A stretch of DNA of 37,305 nt from DATBFX01 sp036558305. Lineage in GTDB: Bacteria; Chloroflexota; Chloroflexia; Thermomicrobiales; UBA6265. Location of the stretch: assembly GCA_036558305.1 (NCBI GenBank), contig DATBFX010000514.1, positions 1-37,305 on the forward strand. Direction: 5' to 3'. Of this stretch, positions 24,772-32,340 are shown piece after piece. Both the position numbers and the translations under genes were made by a program. Below the pieces are notes generated by a model, which worked only from the letters and a program-made list of their open reading frames with translations, made no database searches and was not told the origin of the DNA. Each line of letters starts with the position of its first letter. Within the stretch, counting starts at the first letter, position 1.

Positions 24772-26436
24772 TCAGGGGGTCAAGGCGCTCGACGCCAAGA
24801 GCTCGGGTTGACGTCCGGGCTCCGACAGCGGCAACGCGAAGCCGAACGTCGCGCCCTCGCCGGACCGGCTCTCCGCCCAGATCCGGCCGCCGTGCGCCTC
24901 GACCAACCCCTTGGCGATCGCCAGCCCGATGCCGGTGCCGGGCACGCGCCCGGTCCCCTCGGCCCGATAGAACTTCTCGAAGAGGCGTGGCATATCCCGC
25001 GGCGGGATACCCGGGCCCGTGTCCCGCACGGCCACTTCGACCGCCCCCGCGACCCGCCGCGCGGCGATCGTCACGACGGTCCCCGGCGGGGTGTACCTGA
25101 GCGCATTTTCGCCGAGGTTCATCAACACCTGCGCGATTTCCACATAGTCGAAGTGCACCAACGGCAAGTCCGGTTCGACCTCCGTCCTCAGGACCTGCCC
25201 GCGTTGTCTGGCGCGGAGGGCGAGCCGCCCCGCCACGTCCTCGACCACTTCGGCCACGTCGTACCACGCCTTGTCCGGTTTGAGGGCGCCGCCCTCGATG
25301 CGCGACAGATCGAGCAGATTGCCGACCATCAGCGCCAACCGGTCCGATTCCTCGTCGATGGCCTGCAAGAACTCGTCGCGCTCCTTCGGGTCCCAGTCGA
25401 CCGTCGGATCGCGGAGCGAGCTGGCCGACGCCTTGATCGTCGCCAGCGGCGTGCGTAGGTTGTGCGACACCGCCGCCAGCAGCGCCGACTTCAGTTCGTC
25501 CGACTGTGCGAAGGCGGCGGCCCGCGCCGCCTCCTCGGAGAGCCGCGCCCGTTCTAACGCCAGCGCCGCCTGATGGGCAAAACTGATCAGGAGTCGCTCG
25601 TCGTCTTTCCCGAAGCGCCCGTCGACCTGTTTGCCGGTCACCTCCAACACGCCGATCGCGCGGTTCCCCGCCGCGATCGGCAAGTAGAGCACGTCGCGCT
25701 CCCGCTTGAGCGCGGTCGGCGCCGGATCGTTGACGCCGTGAGGGATGCGGACGCGACGACCGGCCGTGCCCTGACCCGCCGGTTCGCCGTGTTCCATCGT
25801 CCAGGCGGCGACGGCGAGGTTCTGACGATCGATTGCCGTCGGCATCGACGGCGGATAGCGGGCGCGGACCGCGAGCTTGCCGTCCTCCCCGGGCAGGAGG
25901 ATGCGGCCGGCCCCGGCACCGTAGACGTGGACGATGCGTTCGACGATGGTGCCGAGGATCTGATCGAGGGTGATGTCGCCGATCAAGGCCGCGTTGAGTT
26001 CGTAGAGGAGCGCGGTGCGGCGCTGTTCCCGTTCGGCCTCGGCCGTCCGCTCCCTCACCCGCGCCACCAACTGCGCCGTCACGATCGTGACCCCCAGGTA
26101 GACGAAGAGCGCGAGGACGTGATCGGCCCGCGCGATCGTCAAGGTGTGGTAGGGCGGGATGAAGAAGAAGTTGTAGGTAAAGAAGGAGAGGATCGCCGCC
26201 AGCGCGGCCGGCCCGGCGCCGAGGGTGAGCGCCAGGGCAAAGCAGACGAGCAGGTAGATCAGCGCGACGTCGAGGATGCCCAGGACATCCCGCAGCGGCA
26301 GCATCAGTGCGCTGGCCGCGCCGACCGCGAGGACGGCACCCAGCGACCGGCGACTCAGGATCGGCTCGCGCGCGAGCGCACCGATCTCCCGTGACGTCGC
26401 ATGCCAGGCTCGGTCCAACTGGGAAATGACCACCAT
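24772..26436 (-). CDS. KdpD-like sensor histidine kinase lacking the KdpD/UspA domains
   Basis: The 554-residue protein has a DUF4118 membrane domain of closely spaced helices (~33-125), a GAF domain (~145-295), a HisKA dimerisation helix with phosphoacceptor H325 in SHNLRTPL, and a complete HATPase domain (NLGENALRYTPPG, DTGPGIP, GTGIGLAIAKGL). This is the C-terminal two thirds of KdpD without its N-terminal KdpD/Usp part. Full KdpD senses potassium and turgor. No response regulator or kdpFABC is in the window, but a KimA-type potassium importer lies 0.6 kb away. The start is an ATG with weak GGAAA upstream. Confidence 0.92.
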   Translation of the reverse strand: MVVISQLDRAWHATSREIGALAREPILSRRSLGAVLAVGAASALMLPLRDVLGILDVALIYLLVCFALALTLGAGPAALAAILSFFTYNFFFIPPYHTLTIARADHVLALFVYLGVTIVTAQLVARVRERTAEAEREQRRTALLYELNAALIGDITLDQILGTIVERIVHVYGAGAGRILLPGEDGKLAVRARYPPSMPTAIDRQNLAVAAWTMEHGEPAGQGTAGRRVRIPHGVNDPAPTALKRERDVLYLPIAAGNRAIGVLEVTGKQVDGRFGKDDERLLISFAHQAALALERARLSEEAARAAAFAQSDELKSALLAAVSHNLRTPLATIKASASSLRDPTVDWDPKERDEFLQAIDEESDRLALMVGNLLDLSRIEGGALKPDKAWYDVAEVVEDVAGRLALRARQRGQVLRTEVEPDLPLVHFDYVEIAQVLMNLGENALRYTPPGTVVTIAARRVAGAVEVAVRDTGPGIPPRDMPRLFEKFYRAEGTGRVPGTGIGLAIAKGLVEAHGGRIWAESRSGEGATFGFALPLSEPGRQPELLASSALTP

Positions 26437-26479
26437 CGCGTTTCCGACCGGGTCGAACGCCGCCGGACGACCTCGCCGG

Positions 26480-26497
26480 CTCTAACAACTTTCTAAC
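26480..26497 (-). promoter_or_regulatory. Direct repeat upstream of the sensor kinase
   Basis: TCTAACA occurs at 26480-26486 and 26491-26497, exactly 11 bp apart (one helical turn; TGTTAGA on the minus strand). OmpR/PhoB/KdpE-family regulators typically bind direct repeats with this period, so it may be an operator for the kinase gene or its divergent neighbour. Confidence 0.4.
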
Positions 26498-26612
26498 ACC
26501 CCGGCGCTCCGTTCTTATCTCCCATTAACGCACGATCGGCTAGCGTGGGTCTCCACCGCGGCCGAGCACGTGGTTCGTCCGGCCGTCCGAGGCGACGAGG
26601 AGCGGACGAAGC

Positions 26613-27008
26613 ATGGACCCAGACACACGAAACGAGATCGGCGCCCGCGATCGGGTCGAACGTGCCATCGTCGATGCCTGCTACCTGGTCGGCGTCGCCG
26701 ATCCCTCTGTCCGGTCCGTCGCGGTGGTCGGCGATCGCCGGCTGACGAGCGCAGAACTTCTCCGTGTCCGCGAAGCGGCAACCGCGTACGACCTCAATCT
26801 GACGATGGACGGCACGGGCACGGTCACGATCCGACACCCGAACCCTGTGGCATCGCCGACGGGTGCTCGCGCTCCGGTCCTCGGCGCGCATTGGGAAAAG
26901 CGCCTGTCGGATTTGGCGATCTCGCTCAGGCTCCGTGTGGCCGCGGTTCTCGGTCGCCACGGAGCCGGCGCGACCGCCACCCCGCACGGCCGTACCCCCA
27001 ACGCCTGA
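26613..27008 (+). CDS. Small protein of unknown function
   Basis: The 131-residue soluble protein has an N-terminal half (~1-75) that looks like a compact alpha/beta domain (RVERAIVDACYLVGVADPS, LTSAELLRVREAATAYDLNL). A basic C-terminal part ends in a Thr/Pro/Arg tail. No family is recognised. GAGGAG lies ~12 nt before the ATG. It is divergent from the sensor kinase, sharing a ~175-bp promoter region, and convergent with the potassium importer. Its TGA stop lies inside a heptamer array. Confidence 0.65.
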   Translation: MDPDTRNEIGARDRVERAIVDACYLVGVADPSVRSVAVVGDRRLTSAELLRVREAATAYDLNLTMDGTGTVTIRHPNPVASPTGARAPVLGAHWEKRLSDLAISLRLRVAAVLGRHGAGATATPHGRTPNA

Positions 27009-27021
27009 CGCCTGACGCCTA
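27001..27021. repeat. Single-arm heptamer array at a convergent gene junction (ACGCCTG type)
   Basis: Three tandem units, ACGCCTG, ACGCCTG and ACGCCTA. The stop of the + strand gene (TGA 27006-27008) and the stop of the - strand importer gene (TAG, 27021-27019) are both inside it. I found no opposite arm nearby, so it looks like half of the structures seen elsewhere. Confidence 0.7.
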
Positions 27022-29289
27022 CCGCTCCGTCCGCGATCGCTCCAGGTGGTACGGCACGCTGATCACCACGGTGTCGGGCCGGAAGAGGAGCGCCGCCTTC
27101 AACCGCAACGCCGACTGGTTGTGCAGCAGGTGCTCCCACCAGTGGCCGGCGACGAACTCCGGCAGCACCACCGTCACCGTGTCGTCGGGTCGTTGCCTGT
27201 CCACCGCGTCGAGATAGGCCAGCAGCGGCCCGACCAGCGCCCGGTACGGCGACTCGATGATCACCAGCGGCACATCGGTGCCGAGTTTCGCCCAGGCGTC
27301 CCGCATCCGTCCGATCGCCGCCTCGTCGTCGGTGACGTGGACCGCGGTCACGTTGTCGGAGAGCGACCGGGCGTAGGAGAGCGTCTGCTTCGCCACCCGG
27401 TTGACGGCCGCGATCGGCACGACGATCGTGTGCACGACCTCGCGCCCGGCCAGCGGGGTCTCGTCCGCCAGCTCATCCGCCACCCGCGCGTAGTGCCGGT
27501 GCACCGCCCGGAAACCGAGGATGACGACCGGGATCAGGACGATGACGATCCAGGCGCCGCGGACGAAGTTGCTGACGCCGAAAACGATCGCCACGACCCC
27601 GGTCGCCGTCGCCCCCGCCAGGTTGATCGCCAACCCGCGCTGCCAGCCGGACTCGCGCAGCCGTCGCCAGCGCGCCACCATCCCGCTCTCCGACAACGTA
27701 AAGGCGGTGAAGACACCGAAGGCGTAGAGCGGGATCAACCGTTCGGTCTTGCCCCCGAAGGCGGCGATGAGGAGTCCGGACAGCAAACCGAGGGTGACGA
27801 TGCCGGTCGAGAAAGCCAACCGGTCGCCGCGGTAACCGAACTGCCGGGGCACGTAGCCGTCGCGGGCCAGGAAGGAGGCCAGACGCGGGAAGTCGGAATA
27901 GGCGGTGTTGGCGGCCAGGATCAAGATCGCCAGCGTGGCGAACTGAACATAATAGTAGGCCGGATTTTCACCGCCCAACGCCCGCCGCGCGATCTGGGAG
28001 ACCACGGTCTCATAGTGCGGGTCGTCCGGGGCGATCGGCACCGCCCCGTACTGGTGCGCGAGCACGGTGATCCCGGCGAAGGTCACGGCCAGGATCGAGA
28101 TCATCCAGGTCAGCGTCGTCCGCGCGTTCTTCCACTCCGGCGGCTGGAACGCGGGCACCCCGTCCGAGATCGCCTCGACCCCCGTCAAGGCGGCGCAGCC
28201 GGAGCTGAACGCCCGCAGCACCAACAGCAGACCGACCGCGCCGGTCGCCGCGCCGACCTCCGTACCGGGCGCCGGGTGGTGGACGGGGAATCCCTCGGCG
28301 GCGCTACGGGTCAACCCGATCGCCAACGTGGCGAAAATACCGACCAGGAACAGGTACGTCGGCACCGCGAAAACGCTGCCGGACTCCCGGATACCGCGCA
28401 GGTTGACGACCGTCACCAGCGCCACGAACCCCAACCCCAGCAGCACCAGGTGGCCCCGCAACGCCGGCACCGCCGAGACGAGCGCCGCTACCCCGGCCGA
28501 GACGCTGACGGCGACCGTCAGCACGTACCCGAACAGCAGCGCCGCGGCGGCGGTCAGCGCCGGCAGTTCGCCCAGGTTGTCCTTGGCGACGATGTAGCTG
28601 CCGCCGCCGTGCGGGTACGCCTTGATCGTCTGCCGGTAGGAGATCCCGACGATCACCAGCAGCACCACGATCGCGGCACCGATCGGCAGACTCAGGGCGA
28701 GTGCACCGATCCCGGCCAGGACGAGCACCCGCAGGATCTCTTCCGTCGCGTAGGCCACCGACGAGAGGGCGTCGGACGAAAGGACCGCCAGCGCCTTGGT
28801 CTTGGTCAACCGCTCGTGGGCGGCCGCCGCCGTCGTCAGCGGCGCGCCGATGACGGCCCGCTTGACCTTGCCGTAGGCGCGGCCGAATCCGCCGCGCGGC
28901 TGGTTCGCCTCCTCGGTCGCCACCAGATGGCCGGGCGCGGCACGGGCGAACTCTTCGCCCTGCTGCCGGACGACGCGGACGTAGCGGTCGCCGGGGTGCG
29001 ATCCCTGAACCTGTTGGTAGCCGACGAGATCGGCCTGGAGGCGCGGCCGCTCCTTGCGCGGCGGCCGCACCAGACGCGCCGAGCGGTTGGGCTCGGTGGC
29101 ATCGTTCGCCGGGCTCAGCCAATCGAGACCGAGCTCGGGACGGAGACCCGGCTCACCTCCGGCGCTCGATACCAGCCTCGGCGGGCTTGCGAACGAGAGA
29201 TCGTTGGCCGCCGCCGGCGGTACCGACTCCGTTTTCGATTCGTCGTCGGTCCGCTTTTGGCGCGGCTGATCGTGTACCGGATCGGACAT
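27019..29289 (-). CDS. kimA: KimA-type potassium/proton symporter (APC superfamily)
   Basis: From the ATG at 29289 the protein has 756 residues. The core resembles B. subtilis KimA (YdaO) throughout: LSSDALSSVAYATEEIL (D173, Y180), SYRQTIKAYPHGGGSYIV, LTVAVSVSAG, SGCAALTGVEAIS, LAANTAYSDFPRLA and ERLIPLYAFGVF. A C-terminal cytoplasmic Usp-like domain follows (VVPIAAVNRVAKQTLSYARSL ... HLLHNQSALRLKAAL). KimA imports potassium and in Firmicutes is inhibited by c-di-AMP through that domain. The ~150-residue disordered N-terminal extension is not in the Bacillus protein. Longer starts are possible. It lies beside a KdpD-like kinase, which fits a potassium-homeostasis role. Confidence 0.88.
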   Translation of the reverse strand: MSDPVHDQPRQKRTDDESKTESVPPAAANDLSFASPPRLVSSAGGEPGLRPELGLDWLSPANDATEPNRSARLVRPPRKERPRLQADLVGYQQVQGSHPGDRYVRVVRQQGEEFARAAPGHLVATEEANQPRGGFGRAYGKVKRAVIGAPLTTAAAAHERLTKTKALAVLSSDALSSVAYATEEILRVLVLAGIGALALSLPIGAAIVVLLVIVGISYRQTIKAYPHGGGSYIVAKDNLGELPALTAAAALLFGYVLTVAVSVSAGVAALVSAVPALRGHLVLLGLGFVALVTVVNLRGIRESGSVFAVPTYLFLVGIFATLAIGLTRSAAEGFPVHHPAPGTEVGAATGAVGLLLVLRAFSSGCAALTGVEAISDGVPAFQPPEWKNARTTLTWMISILAVTFAGITVLAHQYGAVPIAPDDPHYETVVSQIARRALGGENPAYYYVQFATLAILILAANTAYSDFPRLASFLARDGYVPRQFGYRGDRLAFSTGIVTLGLLSGLLIAAFGGKTERLIPLYAFGVFTAFTLSESGMVARWRRLRESGWQRGLAINLAGATATGVVAIVFGVSNFVRGAWIVIVLIPVVILGFRAVHRHYARVADELADETPLAGREVVHTIVVPIAAVNRVAKQTLSYARSLSDNVTAVHVTDDEAAIGRMRDAWAKLGTDVPLVIIESPYRALVGPLLAYLDAVDRQRPDDTVTVVLPEFVAGHWWEHLLHNQSALRLKAALLFRPDTVVISVPYHLERSRTER

Positions 29290-29530
29290 GAGGCTGCTCT
29301 TCCCGAGCGTTCGAGCCGGCGATCCGTCACCGCCGGGTCGATGCCTCATCCATTCTCGCAGATAGGTGGCCCTGGCGACCGGCCGGCTCGACCAGATGCG
29401 GAGTGCCTGCCTCCATCGGATTGCCCGCACGCCGCGGTCGGGTGGGACGGCGGCGAAGGTGCGGGCCGAGCCTTCTTTGACCGCGGCGAGGTCACCGCGA
29501 CCCGGCTCGTGTGCACCCTCTCGTTTCTTC

Positions 29531-31960
29531 TCACGACGCGTTGCCGGCCAGTACCGAACGCTGGTGGTCAAGGGCATAGCCGATAGCATCGTCCACCGTC
29601 ATGGCGCGGCCCTCCTCGCGAGCGAGGGTGAACGAGGATTCGCCGAGCGCGTCGCGTGCGTCGTGGAGGAGGCGCGCGTGGGTGTCGCGATCGATCAGCC
29701 GGCCCGGGGCACCGATTTGGGAACGCAGGGTTTCGGCGGCGCCGAACAGGCGGATGGCACGTACCGGGTGGCCCTGCGCCATCGCGATCAGTGCGAGGTT
29801 TTCCAGGCAGTGCGCCAGGCCGTCCCGGTTGCCGAGCGACCGCCAGAGGGCGAGCCCCTCCTCTTGCAGCGCCGTCGCCCGGTCGTCGTCGCCGAGCGCG
29901 TTCGCGACGCGCGCGAGGTTGCTGAGGGAAAAGGCCGCGCTGTGCCGGTTACCGGCGGCGCGGGCGATCGCCAGCGCCTCTTCCAACAGCACGGCCGCCC
30001 GCTCGTAGTCGCCCCGATCGTAGGCGGCGAGACCGAGGTTGTCGAGGATATTGGCGACCTGACGTTGGTCGCCGAGTTTGCGGAAGAGCGCCAGCGACGC
30101 CTCGATCTCCACCGTCGCCCGCCGGCTGTCTCCCAGGGCCTGCGCCACCAGACCGAGATTCCCGAGCGCGGAGGCGACGCCGGCCGTGTCACCCAGCGCC
30201 CGGTAGAGGTCCAGTGCGTGTTTCAGCGCCGAGGTCCGTGCGTAGTCGCCCAGGCGGTACGAGAGGACGCCGACGGCGAGGAATGCCTTTGCCCGGATCG
30301 CCGGCCGGAGCTCGTCGCCGAACGTCAGGGCCCGTTCGAGCCAGCGGCGGCCCTCCTCGGCGTGGCCGCGAAGACTCCAAAAACGACGCAGCGCCCCGCC
30401 AAGACGCGCGGCGAGTTCGGCGTCCCGGCACTCGACCGCCCAGCCGAGCGCCACTCGCAGATTGTCGTGCTCGACCTCGAGTCTCGTGAACCATGCGGCC
30501 TGATCTGGTCCGAGCAACTCCGGTTCGGTGCGCTCCGCCAGGTCCAGGCACCAGTCGGCATGGCGCCTCCGCGCTCCCTCCTCCTCGCCCGCCGCGACGA
30601 GGCGTTCGAGACCGTACTCCCCGATCGTCTCCAGCATCGCGAATCGCGGCTCGCTGTCATCGGCGGTCCGGGCGCGCACCAGATTCTTCTCGACGAGGGA
30701 GGCGAGGAGGTCGAGAGTGGCGAGCTTCGAGCTACGAGCTTCGAGCTTAGGCGGTGGTGCACCCGACTCGAAGCTCGTAGCTCGTAGCTCGTAGCTCGTG
30801 CACACGGCCTCCGCCGCCTCCAGCGTGACACCACCGGCGAACACCGCGAGTTGGCGAAAGAGCCGTTGCTCGTCGGGACCGAGGAGGTCGTAGCTCCAGT
30901 CGATCGTGGAACGCATCGCCTGCTGCCGCACCGGCAAATCGCGCGCTCCTCCGGTGAGCAGCGGCAGTCGTCGCTCGAGGCGGGCCAGCAACGCGTCCGG
31001 CGAAAGGACGTTCGCCCGCGCCGCGGCGAGTTCGATCGCGAGGGGCAGACCGTCCAGCCGGACGACGATCTCCGCAATCGTCCCCGCGTTCTCCGTCGTC
31101 ACCACGAATGCGCGATTGACCGTCTCGGCGCGACGGACGAACAGGTCAACGGAGGGGACTTGCCGGAACCCATCGAGCGCGGGGAGGCGCTTCACGTCGG
31201 GCAGGGGCAAGGGGGCGACCGCGTAGTCGTGCTCAGCCCTGAGGCGCAACGGCTCGCGACTGGTCGCGAGGACCGCCAGTCTCGGGCAGGCTGCCAGGAG
31301 TTCGGCCAAAGACGGCGCGGCGGCGGTGAGGTGTTCGGTGTTGTCGAGCACCAGCAGCATCCGCTTGCCGCCGATCCATCTCACGAGGTGTTCCGCCACC
31401 GACCGGTCGCCGGTCACTTTCAGTCCGAGCTTCTGGGCGATCGTCGGCACGACGAGCGCGTGGTCCCGGAGGGGTGAGAGGTCGACGAAGGCGATGCCGT
31501 CGCCGAAGGCGCCGTGCACCCGTGCTGCCACCGCCAGGGCCAGACGGGTTTTACCGACACCTCCCGGCCCGGTCAGCGTGAGCAGCCGCAGGTCGGGTCG
31601 CCGGAGGAGCGCGGCCACCGCGGCGATGTCTGCCTCCCGGTCGACGAGTGGCGTCGGCGGGACCGGCAGGATGCGCGGCGACGGTTCGTCGCCGCCGGCG
31701 GTCGGCAGCCCGCGCGCCAGGGCGAGAAAGGAGTCTCGGTCTGCTCCGGCGAGTTCCAGACCGTCGGCCAACCGAAGGGCGGTATTGCGTCGCGGGCAGC
31801 CAATGATCCCCCGCTCGAGGTCGCTGACCGCGCGGGCGCTGACCCCCGCGCGCTCGGCCAACGCCTCTTGCGAGAGGTCGACCGCCGTGCGGAGTCGCTT
31901 CAGAAGTTCACCGAACGCCGGATGCGTCGCGCGCTCCCGGGTGTCGTCGCTGGCGAGCAT
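29531..31960 (-). CDS. XRE-domain STAND ATPase regulator with TPR-like repeats
   Basis: The 809-residue protein has an N-terminal XRE helix-turn-helix (~15-70: LSQEALAERAGVSARAVSDLERG), an NB-ARC/AfsR-type ATPase (P-loop GPGGVGKT at 131-138, Walker B LLVLD at 202-206, then LPLAIELAAAR), a winged-helix segment and ~350 residues of TPR-like repeats (ALGNLGLVAQALGD, DNLGLAAYDRGD, SNLARVANALGDD). Such proteins are switch-like transcription regulators. Residues ~388-413 are encoded by a heptamer array inserted in frame where the neighbouring paralogue has an unrelated sequence. The ATG at 31960 fits the nearby promoter, ~40 nt from the predicted start site. It is divergent from a LuxR-type paralogue. 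Confidence 0.9.
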   Translation of the reverse strand: MLASDDTRERATHPAFGELLKRLRTAVDLSQEALAERAGVSARAVSDLERGIIGCPRRNTALRLADGLELAGADRDSFLALARGLPTAGGDEPSPRILPVPPTPLVDREADIAAVAALLRRPDLRLLTLTGPGGVGKTRLALAVAARVHGAFGDGIAFVDLSPLRDHALVVPTIAQKLGLKVTGDRSVAEHLVRWIGGKRMLLVLDNTEHLTAAAPSLAELLAACPRLAVLATSREPLRLRAEHDYAVAPLPLPDVKRLPALDGFRQVPSVDLFVRRAETVNRAFVVTTENAGTIAEIVVRLDGLPLAIELAAARANVLSPDALLARLERRLPLLTGGARDLPVRQQAMRSTIDWSYDLLGPDEQRLFRQLAVFAGGVTLEAAEAVCTSYELRATSFESGAPPPKLEARSSKLATLDLLASLVEKNLVRARTADDSEPRFAMLETIGEYGLERLVAAGEEEGARRRHADWCLDLAERTEPELLGPDQAAWFTRLEVEHDNLRVALGWAVECRDAELAARLGGALRRFWSLRGHAEEGRRWLERALTFGDELRPAIRAKAFLAVGVLSYRLGDYARTSALKHALDLYRALGDTAGVASALGNLGLVAQALGDSRRATVEIEASLALFRKLGDQRQVANILDNLGLAAYDRGDYERAAVLLEEALAIARAAGNRHSAAFSLSNLARVANALGDDDRATALQEEGLALWRSLGNRDGLAHCLENLALIAMAQGHPVRAIRLFGAAETLRSQIGAPGRLIDRDTHARLLHDARDALGESSFTLAREEGRAMTVDDAIGYALDHQRSVLAGNAS
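30721..30798. repeat. Inverted heptamer array inside a coding sequence (CGAGCTT type)
   Basis: The left arm (30721-30748) is four units: CGAGCTT, CGAGCTA, CGAGCTT, CGAGCTT. The right arm (30771-30798) is AAGCTCG followed by three TAGCTCG. The spacer is 22 nt. The total of 78 bp is divisible by three and stays open in the gene's frame; it encodes runs such as SYELRATSFE. Confidence 0.93.
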
Positions 31961-32340
31961 GGCCCACGTCCGCGGCGTGGCTGCTGAGCGGCAATTCGGC
32001 GGGGGGATTTTACCACGGCGTTCACACGTCGCGGTGACTCCTCCGAGGCAACGCCGCCCGAGACCGGTTTGCGAAGCGGATGATCCCGTTGCGGGCGCCG
32101 GCCCCGGTTGAACATCCTGGGCGTAGCGAAGGACCTCCCCTCGTCTCGTTGCCCGCCATGGGATCAAGGTTTCCGCCATCCGGTCTAACGTGCGGATGAG
32201 CCCTCAACGTCACGGATCCGTGTCGTCGCGATCCCGCGAACTCGTCGGTTGTGTTCTGACAAGCCGGCGCGCGGACGCGTTGTCGCGCATCGCGGATAAT
32301 CACCGAGCGTGGTCGCACCTTCTCAACGATGGAGGACGGC
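31961..32340. other. Divergent promoter region of the two STAND regulators
   Basis: About 380 nt. On the minus strand an extended -10, TGGTAAAAT (32015-32007), serves the XRE regulator. On the plus strand GATAAT (32295-32300) is a weak -10 candidate for the LuxR regulator, without a good -35. Open frames running in from both genes are extensions without homology. Confidence 0.45.

Noticed and set aside
24710..26488. 592-residue frame overlapping the sensor kinase on the same strand
   Set aside because: It is a frame-shifted reading of the kinase, Arg/Gly-rich, without domains.
29290..29530. c-di-AMP (ydaO-type) riboswitch upstream of the KimA homologue
   Set aside because: I could not find the conserved core of that riboswitch in the region.
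27046..29586. 846-residue open frame opposite the potassium importer
   Set aside because: Its composition is low-complexity Arg/Gly/Gln/Asp and it mirrors the importer codons; the opposite strand has clear family homology.
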